Positions 1-13,230 of a stretch of DNA of 64,000 nt are shown one piece after another. Origin of the DNA: Cercis canadensis (lineage: Eukaryota > Streptophyta > Magnoliopsida > Fabales > Fabaceae); the NCBI GenBank assembly GCA_003255065.1, contig QAOA01003428.1:42580-106579 (forward strand), given 5' to 3'. The first letter of the stretch is position 1; each line of letters begins with the position of its first letter. The notes under the pieces were generated by a model. It was given only the letters and a program-made list of their open reading frames with translations, ran no database searches and was not told the DNA's origin. The position numbers were made by a program, and so were the translations under genes.

Positions 1-2193
1 GCCACGGGAAATCGCTCTGATATTCAGCCGCTGCTTGAATGTTACCATTTCCTGAGATCGATTTATAGGCACCATGCCAATGCTGAAGATGAGGTGCAAT
101 TTTCGGAATTCATGTTCATACTATAAATATTTTCAACTCAATATTTTTGGAGCCTATTGCTTATTGAATTGTATGAACTAATATTTTTGGTGAGAGAAAT
201 GGTGTAAAGATGAAATTTCCCAGTGACATGATTGACTGGTTGCATTTTCAATTACGAAATGGGGTTCTTCTTTGTATAGCATCCGCCATTTAATTATAAT
301 ATTTTTAGTTCTGAGTTTAATGCTCGGTAACTTTAGCATAGCTCCAATTTTAATGGTGAGATAGTTTGCTTGGATACTTGTGCCTTTCTCTGCTCTACCT
401 GATGAACAAAGGGGAGCAAATTCATAATCACTGCTGTATTTTTGCTTCTCTTTCTTAACTATTTTGGGTTTTTAATATTAATAATTGATTTGCAGGCTAT
501 GCTTCTTTCTTAATCTATTGAACTTTTAGCGACTCGTTTATCTTCTGATACTGCTCATCAAGAGAGAGAGAGTAGAAAGCAGTATTGTTTAGCAGTTAGT
601 ATGGGGAGCACATAGGTTGAAATGCGAAAAATATTTCATAATTGAAGCATTGGATATGATTTCCCTGACCACAATGATCTTTTCCATTTAAGTAAATGCT
701 CTTATAACTACTATATTTTCTCCTTAAGTAATCAAGAAGACGAGTTGGTTAAAAAATCTAAATAGGGTTCCTTCCTGATCTATTGCCCATGAAGCACATG
801 AAGCATCCCTGAACCAATAGTGGTTAAATTATGTTTCATGCGTGAGAATGCTGTTATTTGTCATTAAATGGATACAATTTAGTTATGAATCCTAACTAAT
901 TTGTAATTATATTGAGCTTTTATAAGAATGAAACATGATGAAATTTGCAAACAGCTGGTGGCACGTAATTGATCTTAGAAGTGATTGGTTTATAACGTTT
1001 GGTGGTATCTCTTACTGCTAGTCCTTCATTGCATTTTTTTAATAATTTATGTCAATGGAAAACCCATAAACATTTTGAACTTAAAAATTAAAGCTACCTC
1101 TTGTACTTGACTTGTCTTTCATGGAATTCCCTATTGATTTCTTGTTGGAGTCCACTGACTGCTTGTTTTATAACATCAAGTCCATGTGCTTTATGTTTGT
1201 AGATCCTTCCTATTTTGTCAAAGCATTGTTATATTAATTTGGCTTTATCGCTCCTGCTTTTCTGCTAATGTTCCAAAGTTGTGAGAGAAACCTATTCTGG
1301 AAGTGTAGGTCATTTTTCCGGCTCTTGATATACGTGTCAAGAATGTAGCACAGACATATTCTCTTGAGCACAAGGGTGAAAGCAATATTTTTGATCATCT
1401 ATTTGAGTTGTTAAATTCTACCACCCAGAATGATGAAAGTTTTCCAAGGGAGTTAGCGTCCTGCACAGGAGCTCTGCAGACGTCAGTTAGTCAACACATG
1501 GCTAAGGAAGAGGAGCAGGTATACATTTATTTAGCAAGTATTTCCTTGTGTCCCATCTGGACTCTTATGGTGAGATAAATGCAAATTAATGTGATAGAAA
1601 GATGAACTATTTGTTTTCTGCAAGCTAGAATTATTAGGATTCACTTTCGGAATATGGCAAGCTAGGTCCCAAAGCAGCTAATGTGGTATAACTATAAGAA
1701 ATATATCGGTGTTTGATGCATACATATTGGTTTTTTCTTTGCTTATTTGTTGGTTTAAATATTCATGTAGGAATTATGGTTTTTAACACAATCATGTGGA
1801 CGTTATCTAGTGAATTAGCAGTGGCAAATGTATAACCTGTAACTATAATTTCAGTTGGTTTGGTTTTTATGTCAGAAATTATTATTTTCACCAACTTGTA
1901 AATTATATTATTAGGTATAAGAGTGTATTGTCCCTCTGTTTGATAAATACCTGCTATATAGAACTTTTGGAACACTTGCTTCTTGCTTTTTCTTTTTTCC
2001 CCAGAATTATACATTCACCAAGGTTACTAATGTTGGACATACTATCTGTAATCAGTGAATGTATCCTGAGAATGAGATTGTTGAGCATCTTATGCTCCCA
2101 CCAGTTGTTGAAACTTTTAAATAATAAATTGTTAGATGTTATTACATGGCATCAAACATTTTCATTGATGTATAAGATTAAAGCTAAATCAAT

Positions 2194-2237
<44 letters not shown>

Positions 2238-5200
2238 TTTGATAAAAGAAGAAATTTTATTCAAAAAGAGAATGGAAGATTACACTCACAGAGGACAAGG
2301 AAATGACTACATAGAACTAGGAAAACACATCAAAACACTGCCCTGTAATCCTTCTGAATATCAGACAAAGTGATATGTTTAAAGAAACCATTAACTCTCT
2401 GTTATCAAAAAACAAAGAAACCATTCACTGACCTCTATAAAAGTCCCAGGAAGACAATTCAATTTTTGAAATTCAGGTATATACGCGCATGTTCATGTAT
2501 AAGAAGAGGAAATGCCAAGAAAAAGGGAAATGGTTTCTGTGTTCTTTTTTTTAAGGAATTTAGTTATGAGAGTTATTTAGACTTTAGACACTTATTGAAT
2601 GGCGGTTGGTGGAAGAAGGAAAAAGGAAGTGACATAAGGAAAACGAAAATCCTATTTACTGTACAATGGGAATAGAGATCCCACCATGATCCTTGTGAAA
2701 CGATTTAACATGAGATCTGGATTGTTGAGGCAATTCTGATCCTTGTGAAAGAGATATGTGCAAGATCTAGATGATTGAGACAATTTTGGTCCCTACAATC
2801 TGGATTGGTCCACTTCAACTTCATGGTTCACACACTTATGTCAGTTGATGCTGTTAGGCAAAACTCATGGATGACTCCAATATTTAAAAGCTTTCTCTTC
2901 TCAATTTTTTTGGCTTTTATCTAGAACACTGACGTAAGGTTCTTATCATTGAAGAGCCGAATAATTGCCAGTACACTTATGCCTTATGGTAAGGATTTGT
3001 TTTCACCCTTATGACTTGTCTAGGAGAGGACCCTAGATGTTTAACAATTTAACCTGCAATGGCTCCAGCTGGAGATGTGTCGGACAACTGGCATTTAAAG
3101 TATTCATTGCTTTACCTTGCCATGTCCCCTTCTCCAACATTATTTTTTTTTTTTTTTNNNNNNNNNNNNNNNNNNNNNNNNNNNNNNNNNNNNNNNNNNN
3201 NNNNNNNNNNNNNNNNNNNNTAATGAATTGTTAATAACCTCTAAATTATGTTAGCAGTTGGTAAAGACAAAAAAGGAATATCATTATTTCTTTATAAATT
3301 TGTGAAATTAGTATTAACACTCTGATTTTTTCTAGAAATTGTTGATGGGTATGTGTAATGATTACAGCGAAAATGAACTTTAAATTGTGAAGGATGATTG
3401 TGTCGTAACTGCTTGATTAAGTATATGGAAGTAGCATTACAAATTTTTTTTGCATAGGTTTGATTACAATTAGAATTTGTGACATAGAGTAATATTGAAC
3501 ATTTTAATTGATTAACGGGTTAATATGTACCATGAGGAGTTTTTTTTGATAATTTGTTTTATTTTGTCATATTCAATGTTAAAGACTATCAATTTTTCTC
3601 TTTTCAATTTGTTACAATTTTTTTTTTATGCAAACACCAAAATAATAAAGTCTATATGCTCAGTTAATTTTTTTTTAAATGATTTTGGCTCATCATCATT
3701 ATGTCTTGGCTTCACCACTCTGCTGGGCTATGCATACATGAAGATAAGAAGAGCAGGAAGTGGGGAGCAGAATCAAATTATATAGAAACAAAGCACAAAA
3801 GACCAACTGAATGTGGCTGGGGTTTTTGATGGGTAAAAGGAGGTGTAACAATGAACATGTTTGGCTTGTTTACATAAATTCAGGCCTGTCTTCGTTCAGG
3901 GAGTTTGCACAATACAGTCATCTATTTATGAAGCTGATGTCCTAAAGGACTTATTGCAGAAACATTTTGTCTTGGCTCTGAATTTGGGGAATGGTAGAAT
4001 AGTGCCTTCTTTTTTGGATGTGTGTGCAATTAATTATTTTTTTCTGATGATATCAGGTATTTCCACTGCTTATTGAGAAGTTTTCCCTAGAGGAACAAGC
4101 ATCTTTAGTTTGGCAGTTTTTGTGTAGTATTCCTGTGAATATGATGGCAGAATTTCTTCCGTGGCTTTCAACATCTATTTCACCTGATGAATCTCAAGAT
4201 CTGCGGAAGTGTTTAAGCAAGATAGTGCCGGAGGAAAAGCTTCTTCAAAAGGTATGGTTTTCGTATTCTACTTTGGCATGGTATTTGCTTTTCTTTCTTA
4301 ATGTCATTTTATTCCCCTTCTTCTTTTGGAGGGTGTAGGTTGAAGTCAAGCATTTAATTCGTGTATATTTGATATGACATGGTAATATTTCTGTTTGCTA
4401 TTCTTGCTTATTGAAGGTCATTTTTACCTGGATGGAAGGGAAAGGTGGTGCTAACAGAGTTGAAAGTTGTGTAGATCATTCTCAGGTTCAATGTTGTCGT
4501 AGCCCATTATCCCATCTGATTGAGAAAGTAAACTGTGCTTGTCAGTCCACAACAACTGGGAAAAGGAAATATGTTGAGTCTAGTGTAGATGCTTCTGATA
4601 TCACTGGAACACATCCTATAGATGAAATATTGCTCTGGCACAATGCAATTAAAAAAGAGTTGAGTGAGATAGCAGTGGAGACCAGAAAGATGCAAAACTC
4701 TGGAGATTTTACTAATCTATCAGCTTTTAATGAAAGATTCCAATTTATTGCTGAAGTTTGCATTTTTCATAGGTATGGCCTTAACATTGTTTTACCAGTT
4801 TCAGTCTTGTGGAAGTATCTTATGTTTCCTTAATTAAAAGATTCCTTGCTTTAATTTTTTTTTTTTTCGTTTACAGCCTAATTTGATTATTATTTTTCAC
4901 CAGTTCAGTTTTCCTTGGCTTGGAGCCCTATCCATAAAATTTTTGTACCCGCTTCTCATATGTGAAAATAGTTACTGTACAGCTAGGAGAAATGCCAAGA
5001 AGAGAAAAATCCATTGGAAGCACAAAATTCTCTTGTTGCTCCACACTTATTTGTAACATAAAAAGAAAAGGAAAGAAAAAGAATTTAGCCTAAATGAATG
5101 AAAGCAGAAATACTAGTGGTTATTAAGCTGTCATGGAATATGAATGTAATAAATGCTCTTAGAAGGTCTTCTTAAGATCTTCTTATATTGATGTATTATA

Positions 5201-8200
5201 GTATATAGTGTGACAAAATGGTCATCATAAAAATTCAAGTATGTAACTTTCTTTAATGCTGTTCTCTGTACTTTGTTCTTTATATAGTGTTAGAACTGTG
5301 CAACAGAATCAAAAAAATCCTTTTTTTCTGAAGAATTGATTCTTCTATGGATGCAGTATTGCTGAGGACAAGGTTATATTTCCAGCAGTAGATGGAGAAC
5401 TTTCATTCTATCAGGAGCATGCTGAAGAGGAAAGCCAATTTAATGAATTCAGGTGTTTGATTGAAGGTATTCAAAGTGAAGGAGCAACATCTAATTCAGA
5501 TGCTGAATTTTATTCAAAATTATGCTCACATGCTGATCATATAATGGAAACCATACAGAGGCATTTCCATAATGAAGAAGTTCAGGTGAGCTGTCATTGT
5601 TCATGAAATAATTCCATTAGAGTGGCTAGTGTAAAATGTGGATATGTTTAGCAAATACAATGTTAATCTGTGATAGGAAGATCAACTTAGATTTGAGTAA
5701 TATGTGTGGGAATTACTTCCTGGCTAGTCAGAGGTTGATGAATATGGGTAATTTTCTTATTTCTTTCTAAAAACGTATGACCTGGGAGGTTCTTTATCTT
5801 TCAGTCCATAGTTGAATATTCATTTCATGAGTCTTGTGAAGAAAGTTGTAACATCAATGCTATGCTGAATTTCTCCCATCTATAGGTTCTTCCACTTGCT
5901 CGTAAGCACTTTAGCTTCAAAAGGCAACGGGAACTTCTGTACCAAAGCTTGTGCATGATGCCTCTAAAATTGATTGAACGTGTCCTGCCATGGTTGGTAG
6001 GATCATTAACTAAAGATGAAGCTAAGATGTTTCTGCAAAACATGCAATTAGCAGGTTCTATGTCTATTTCCAATTTGCCACTTGCTAAAAGAAATGATAC
6101 TTTCAAGAAACTCTTTTTTTTTTTTTTTTTGTGTGTGTGTGTGTGTGTGTTTTATAACTGAATTTTTTTTTAATGTGCTTCAGCTCCAGCAACAGATTCT
6201 GCTCTAGTCACACTCCTCTGTGGTTGGGCTTGCAAGGCTCGTAATGAGGGTTTGTGTTTGTCTTCAAGTGCATCAGGTTGCTGTCCTGCTCAAAGACTTA
6301 CTGATATTGAAGAAGATTTTGTTCAGTCATCCTGTGCATGTGCTCCTGCATTATCTGCTAGAGATTGCTTAGTATCAGCTGAATCAGATGAGAACAAAAG
6401 ACCAGTCAAGCGAAACATATTGGAGTTATGCAAGAATGGAGATGTTTCTAAAACTTCAGTGACTGAAAGTATCCAGAAAGAATGCTGTAATGCTCGGTCT
6501 TGTTGTGTGCCAGGTTTAGGAGTAAGCAGTAATAATCTGGGGCTCAGTTCTCTATCTACTGCTAAATCTTTACGCTCCTTGTCTTTCAGTTCTTCTGCCC
6601 CATCTCTTAATTCCAGTCTTTTCATATGGGAAACAGATAACAGCTTATGTGATGTTGGCTGTGCAGAAAGACCAATTGATACTATATTTAAATTCCACAA
6701 AGCTATACAAAAAGACTTGGAGTATTTAGATGTTGAATCTGGAAAGCTTAGTGATGGTGATGAGACCATTCTTCGGCAGTTTAGCGGGAGATTTCGTCTT
6801 TTGTGGGGTTTATATAGAGCTCATAGTAATGCTGAAGATGATATAGTATTTCCAGCACTGGAATCCAAAGAGGCACTTCATAACGTGAGTCACTCATACA
6901 TGCTGGACCATAAGCAGGAGGAAAAATTATTTGAAGATATTTCCTGTGTTCTCTCTGAGCTTTCTGTCCTTCATGAAGGCTTGCCGATGACCCATATGTC
7001 TGAGGATTTAAGTCAAAGTAATTGTGAAATTTATGATGTCAATTGTAATGATAATATCAGAAAGTACAATGAGCTAGCAACTAAGCTTCAAGGAATGTGT
7101 AAATCCGTAAGAGTGACCCTGGATCAGCATATTTTCAGGGAAGAGCTTGAGCTGTGGCCATTATTTGGCAGACATTTCACTGTGGAAGAACAAGATAAGA
7201 TAGTGGGCCGGATAATTGGAACCACAGGTGCTGAAGTTCTCCAATCAATGTTACCATGGGTAACTTCAGCACTTACTCAGGATGAACAGAACAAAATGAT
7301 GGACACATGGAAGCAGGCAACTAAGAACACTATGTTCAATGAATGGCTTAATGAATGCTGGAAAGAGAGTCCAGCATCTACATCACAGATAGAAACATCA
7401 GAGCATGGTGCTTCTCAACGAGGTTTCTAATTTGCCTTTAGTGTCTTTCATGTTTTGTGGAAATTGTGGGATGGATAATTAAAAGTTTAATGTTATGGTT
7501 CTTTACTAGGTGCTGAATATCAAGAAAGCTTGGACCAGAATGATCAGATGTTCAAGCCAGGTTGGAAAGACATATTCCGGATGAATCAGAATGAACTTGA
7601 GTCAGAGATCCGGAAGGTTTATCGGGATTCAACTCTTGATCCAAGGAGAAAGGCATATCTTGTGCAGAATCTAATGACTAGGTTGGTACCTGAACCATGA
7701 TTCGCTTGTGTTATATAATTGTGACTGTGTTAACTGCACATTCGTCTCATAGTACTTCACTGTCTTGTCTTCAAGCTCCAACTGTTGATCAGTTATTTAT
7801 GTATTGTAGCCGCTGGATAGCTGCACAGCAGAAGTTACCTAAAGCTATAGCTGGGGAATCTTCTAATGGTGAAGAAGTAGAAGGATGTACACCATCATTT
7901 CGGGACCCAGAGAAACAAGTATTTGGCTGTGAGCACTATAAGAGAAACTGTAAACTTCGAGCTGCGTGTTGTGGCAAGTTGTTTACTTGTAGATTTTGCC
8001 ATGACAATGTGAGCGATCACTCAATGGATAGGTAAATTTCTGATGATATTTCTTATACTTTATATTAGTTTATACCTCTAATTATCTGTTTGATCATTGC
8101 AGAAAAGCAACGTCAGAAATGATGTGTATGCACTGTCTGACTGTACAGCCAGTTGGGCCTAAATGCATGACACCCTCATGTAACAGACTTTCAATGGCAA

Positions 8201-10606
8201 AGTATTATTGCAATATATGCAAATTTTTTGACGATGAAAGGTAAGTTGAGTTCAAAACACTATCCCCTCCTCCCCTTTTATTTTAGTTCTAGAATTTCAG
8301 TATTTTGTTGGTAACATTCTTTTAATAGCAAAAGACCACTGACCTTCAGCTGCCATTATTTTTGCAATATTTTTAAAACACTAATCCCCCCCCCCNCCCC
8401 CCCCCCAACACACACACACACACACACAAAATAGCACAAGACCCATGACCTTCAGGCTTCAGCTTTTCTTTTTTATTTTTTTCTTTTGACTGATATCACT
8501 TTTCTAGAAATCTTCTGAAGATAAACCTGGAGCCCGAATATGCCCCTCTTTTTCATTGGTTGCAGTGGGTGTATGTTTGGGATCTATGCTTGAGGCAAGT
8601 CCCTTGAGCTTCATATTTAATTGCATTCGCCATTCTATTGGAGAATGTCACTTTGTAAACGAAGTAACATTATAGAGGTTTCAAAGAAAACATATAAGAC
8701 ATTGAGTAAATATGAACGTTAGAAACAAATGCAAGGTTCAAGGAATACTCTCTGAGGTGTAAATTCACCTCTTTCTTGAAAAAGAGAACAAGAAAATGCC
8801 AAATAAGTTTTGAAAAGCATGAATCTGCTATTTGATGCTTATATAAACAGATGCACATATTTATATCTATGAAAAAAATGGTAGTATAAAAAATATATTT
8901 GGTCTATTTGATATGATATGATTGTGCACATAGTCTGTTAACTTTTTAACTCTAGTTTCTCAATTTTTAACTTTTTAACTTTGTGTCATTCCTTTCCAGA
9001 AATGTATATCATTGCCCATTTTGCAATTTATGCCGTGTGGGGAGAGGACTTGGGATTGATTATTTTCATTGCATGAAATGCAATTGTTGCCTGGGAATAA
9101 AATCAACATCACACAAGTGCTTGGAGAAAGGTTTAGAAATGAACTGCCCAATTTGCTGTGACTTCCTGTTCACATCCAGTGCAACAGTCAGAGCTCTACC
9201 TTGTGGCCATTATATGCATTCAGCTTGTTTTCAGGTCTATAATCTCACCTTTTTTAGGTCTCAACCCCTTCTCAAAACAAGAAAAAGAAATCTGCATTTG
9301 AGCGATTTATCTTTTCTTCCTTTTAGTTTTGAAGAATGGTTTTGAATTCAATCTTATAGTTTGTTATACTTTGTTAGGCATACACTTGTAGTCACTACAC
9401 ATGCCCAATCTGCAGCAAGTCATTGGGAGATATGGCGGTAAGAAGACTTCTTCTTTATGTATTAACTACCTATAGTCTAATTTTGTAAAATTGTTTTATG
9501 GTTATGCATTTTATCCTTTGAATTTTTTCTGAAAATTAAAAGCGTATGAAGTTAAGAATGGTGATGGTGGAGAAAAATGGAAAATATATTGAATGCAAAA
9601 GAGAAATATAATGAAAGGAAATATGTCGGAGTCTGATACTTTGGTGTGCAATTAAGATAAGAAAATGATAATGATAGTTATAATAATATTAGAAGATGCC
9701 ATGCCTCCGAGGAAACTTGAGGAGGGCCAAACCCTTTCAATTGCCCAATGCCCATACAAAATGTTGATGTTAAGTAATTGGGTTCAGCATGGGAGTTTTT
9801 CCTTACAAAATATTGATGTCAAGGATGAAAACTCACCATACTTAGTTGTTTCCCTACCTACCCAGGTTTACTTTGGCATGCTTGATGCTCTGTTGGCTGC
9901 TGAGGAGCTTCCTGAAGAGTACAGGGACCGTTATCAGGTATCTTTGTATCTACGTCTTTCATCTCTTTCATATTTGTTTGTTTAATGTTAGATTTCTCTT
10001 AATTTTCTTCTATGCAAAAGCTATTGTAGTTTTTATGAAAGAGGGTTTTCTCTCATTTAATTGGCCTGCAAAGAATTTGAAAATTTGATAATAAGGAAAT
10101 ATAAAATGAATAAGATGATCATATCTGAAATAACTTGTTATGACTTGTTGGCTTTATCTACATGTTCAAAATACTTTGTTGAATACTAGGTATTTATTTT
10201 TTTGGTGCACATTATTCTTCAGATATTATTAAGATTTTGGTGCAAGGTTGAATGATGAACAGTATCTTTTGAGTTCAAATGCATTGCAATTTCATGACTG
10301 AAGAAAACATATTGTTTCAGTAAATTTATATTTGGTATACAATTTCAAATTCACACAGTATCAAAAGAGGTCTCCAACGAAATACATAAGTGAAAGTATT
10401 ATAGAGACTGAGCTAACCAGTTTATGGTGATTTGTCATTCTTGTCAGTTAATCACTTTTGTAATGGTAATGCAGGACATACTTTGCAATGACTGTGACCG
10501 GAAGGGCACTTCACGCTTCCACTGGTTATATCACAAGTGTGGATTTTGTGGCTCATATAATACTCGGGTTATCAAGGGTGAGACAACAGATTCCCACTGT
10601 TCTTAG
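1..10606 (+). CDS. BTS: BRUTUS-type hemerythrin / CHY zinc finger / RING E3 ubiquitin ligase (5' end outside window)
   Basis: Exons: 1-93, 1309-1518, 4057-4251, 4417-4772, 5357-5585, 5886-6054, 6184-7422, 7510-7681, 7810-8031, 8103-8240, 9000-9234, 9378-9437, 9866-9937, 10475-10606. All phases join, giving 1173 residues; the family is about 1250, so roughly 80 N-terminal residues lie upstream. Three hemerythrin (HHE) domains are visible: the rest of the first in exons 1-3 ([24 protein letters not shown]), the second in exons 4-6 ([24 protein letters not shown]) and the third in exon 7 ([27 protein letters not shown]). Exons 9-11 encode a CHY zinc finger and CTCHY finger, exons 11-12 a C3H2C3 RING (CPIC..CGHYMH..CPIC) and exon 14 a zinc ribbon. 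In Arabidopsis BTS is a nuclear, iron-binding E3 ligase that limits the iron-deficiency response by turning over bHLH factors. Exon 7 resembles BTS more than the BTSL paralogues. The function here is inferred from the family. Confidence 0.95.
2197..2239. repeat. (TA)n microsatellite in BTS intron 2
   Basis: An almost pure TA run with two TT interruptions, in an intron. Confidence 0.85.
3158..3220. other. assembly gap of 63 N
   Basis: A run of N follows a T-run in BTS intron 2. The true size is unknown. No exon is missing here, because exons 2 and 3 join in phase and match the family. Confidence 0.98.
6113..6150 (+). repeat. T-run followed by (GT)n upstream of BTS exon 7 acceptor
   Basis: About 19 T are followed by about nine GT units and then TTTT, 33 bp before the exon 7 acceptor (AG at 6182-6183). 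It probably serves as part of the polypyrimidine tract of this intron. Confidence 0.8.
8386..8430. repeat. poly-C with a single N, then (CA)n
   Basis: A C-run is broken by one N at 8396 and followed by a CA repeat, in BTS intron 10. Similar sequence lies on both sides (8328-8352 and 8433-8457), so this is a doubtful assembly join. Confidence 0.85.
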
Positions 10607-11937
10607 TGTGTTCTTTGCCAGGGAGGTAGACACAGTTTGTAAATACTTGTATAGCCAATTCAATTTTCCCCCCAACTAGGAACTTGGTTATCATTTCATC
10701 TTACACGTAAGGAAGTGAGTTACTTCCACAGAGGCCTCTTATGAGTTGACTTATCGTGAGCCTGAGATAGAAGCACCAAATCAATTTATAGCTGCCATGT
10801 ACAGACCAACTTTCTTCTGCACTTTTTAATTGGGTAGTGGATATTTTTGCGGCTCTCCATTTATTTTATTTTTTCGCTTCTTGTCAAGTTCAAGTGCCCT
10901 CTCCCTCATAAAAAAAGTTCAAGTGTCCTCTAATCATATCTCTGAGAATTTCTTTCCAAATTGCCTTCTAGAGTTAGATGATTACCGAGCTCATTATGGC
11001 CCATATCGGGTCAGCTTAATGTTGGATATTGTTAGGTGTAGCATCATCGGCTTCAAAACAAGTTTGGCATCTTCCTTTTGTTTTTCTTTTCTTGTTTTGT
11101 TTTGTTTGCTTGCTTGCTAAACAAACTAGTTTGGCATTGGCACTAATACATCATGCAGACACCGACAATATTCTCGCCCAAGTAATACTTTTAATATGTT
11201 TTCTTAATTCTTGAAATGTGTTGTATCTTCGTTAATTATTCTTATAGTTGGTCGTAAATTTCATCACTTTTACAGTCTTTCTCATCACGAAAGAGATTTT
11301 TTCGGAGCCTTGCATGTTTTGATGAAGTTGACAGAAAGGAATATGTGCACAATTAAACATAATTGATTTTTTTGGATTCTAAGGGAATGATAGTATGGTA
11401 CTCTCTCAAAAGTAATAATGGCTAACATATTCTGACAGTATAGTTAATTGATATGCAGCAAACTAAAATTCTTACGTTGATATTTAAGTGGCTTGTGGCC
11501 GAATGATATTATTCTCGAGACTTGTAAATTTTGCATTAGAATCTATAGTCATATAAAAAGTACTAAATAGATATATATTTTTTATCAATCATATTTAATT
11601 TGATTATTTTATTAAAAAGTTAGTTAAGCTGTAATCAATGTGATTGGAAGGCCTTATCCCTTGTTGCAGCACCTAAAATTTTATTCTCACAAGTAATGTT
11701 ATTTATACATTACTTACACTTAAATTATTTTGTATTTAAATTAAATTTCATTAGCTAAACTTCAACTAGATTTATTTTTAAAAAAATTATACAACTCAAA
11801 TTTCATACTTTCCTTCACACAATGTGTAATAATCATTTCTCCATCTCACTGTAAATGTTAGTGAGAGTTTTCGCTCAAGCTATTTCTCTTCAGTTTTTGC
11901 TGTAAATAATCTCTTTTAGATTGAAGTACTTAAAATT
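10607..11937. other. 3' flank of the BRUTUS-type gene
   Basis: The 3' UTR and AT-rich spacer. Short frames here resemble nothing I recognise. A weak inverted repeat around 11690-11850 may be an old MITE. Confidence 0.5.
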
Positions 11938-12482
11938 AGAGGTGGGGAAATAGGCCAACCCACTGTTTTAGTCAGAAAAAAAAAGTAAGGTTGGGTTCTA
12001 ACCGAATCAATTTGGCCCGTGGCTCGTTTGAGTTCGGGCCAGGCTATCCCATTTTTTTTTTTTTTAAGAAAGACTACTAAATCATATTAGTATGTATTTT
12101 TTAACTTTAAAGTATATATTATTATAATTTTTTAGTTACTTAAATATTTTATTTTAAATTTACACTTACATGCATTTTTTTATACGTCTTTGATTTTTTA
12201 TTTTTATTTTATTTATTATTTTATACATATTTTATTTTTTTTAATTAGATTCATTAGTAGTTTAACTAAAATTACTAAAAAAAAAATTAAACCTTTGTTA
12301 TATTTTAGCCTAATTACAAATAAAAATAATTAAATTTTTTTTTTTTAAAAAAAGTGAACCGATCCGTTTAAGCCCACTGTTCGCATAGGGCTGAACTGGG
12401 CCAACAATTTACTGGCCCGAATAAAATTGAGTCATTTTGGCCCGTAGTCCAATATGGGCGGGATTGGCCCATTTTCCACCTA
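11938..12482. mobile_element. hAT-like MITE with AGAGGTGG ends
   Basis: The ends are inverted: AGAGGTGGGGAAATAGGCCA at the left, and the complement of the right end reads ATAGGTGGAAAATGGGCCAA. The 11-bp word TACTTAAAATT directly precedes the left end (11927-11937) and directly follows the right end (12483-12493). The inside is AT-rich between GC-rich arms with GGCCCG words. It has no coding capacity. The class is inferred from the end sequence; the duplication is longer than the usual 8 bp for hAT, perhaps by chance extension. Confidence 0.7.
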
Positions 12483-12493
12483 TACTTAAAATT

Positions 12494-12990
12494 TTGTACT
12501 GGGTTTGGTGGTTCATCATCCTCGGCCACTTACAGTACTACTTGGGCCGGTATGAGGCCCAAATATGATATTACTTTCGGCCGTTTGGTATTACTTGGTC
12601 CAAGAAAACTAAAAACGTTTATATATTTTTCATTTCTTTTCTTTTTTTATTTTGGGTTCACAGGATATTATTTAACCATGAGATTACCATAAAAAATTTA
12701 TTAATATATATATTATTTTAAAAAAAATCCAAATCTTTCAAATTAAGTGGTTTGTGTTGGTAGCCGAAAAAAAGAGTGAGTTTCTGAAAAATAACAAGTA
12801 ATAAAAAATGGTTTGGAAAAAAAGTCCATAGAAATAAAGAAGTATAAAAATAATAATAAGATAAAGGGAAAATAAAAAAGTCTCTGGAAATAGCAAACAA
12901 TTTGCTCCAAGACAGCTACCCAAACTCTAACCGAACGTTAAACCGCTCTCTGCTTCTCTCTCCCTCCTTGTCTCTCTCATTGTTTCATAC
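12494..12990. other. upstream region of the DUF1639 gene
   Basis: AT-rich DNA changes to a pyrimidine-rich stretch at about 12940-12995 just before the TATA box. No gene is visible. Confidence 0.5.
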
Positions 12991-13001
12991 TTTCTTCATT
13001 G

Positions 13002-13009
13002 TATAAATA
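13002..13009 (+). promoter_or_regulatory. TATA box of the DUF1639 gene
   Basis: TATAAATA lies 222 bp upstream of the ATG, directly after a CT-rich Y-patch (about 12945-12980), the usual layout of a plant core promoter. Transcription would start about 30 bp downstream. Confidence 0.7.
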
Positions 13010-13230
13010 GACTACCGGCGATTTCCGCAGCGAAGAGGGAATACCCCTTTCTCTGGAGTTCAATTCTATTTCTCAATTCCCTCAAAATATCTATTTCACA
13101 CAAGGAGCTCTGAAAGAAAGAGAGAAGAGACTGAAAAACGAAAACTTTACGCAGATAAACTGAGTTCAGCTTCAGAACAAGGAAATAGTCTCGTTGAACA
13201 GTGTAGGAGACAGAAACTGGTGAGAAGCTC

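Larger units (their letters stand above)
1519..4056 (+). other. long intron 2 of the BRUTUS-type gene
   Basis: This 2.5-kb intron holds a TA microsatellite near 2197-2239, a T-run running into an assembly gap, and about 400 bp from 2260 that might be an old transposon fragment. No reading frame in it can be supported as a gene. Confidence 0.6.

Noticed and set aside
2260..2700. Possible LINE-like fragment in BTS intron 2
   Set aside because: The start resembles the A-rich tail of a retroelement in antisense, but no reverse transcriptase motif or target duplication was found.
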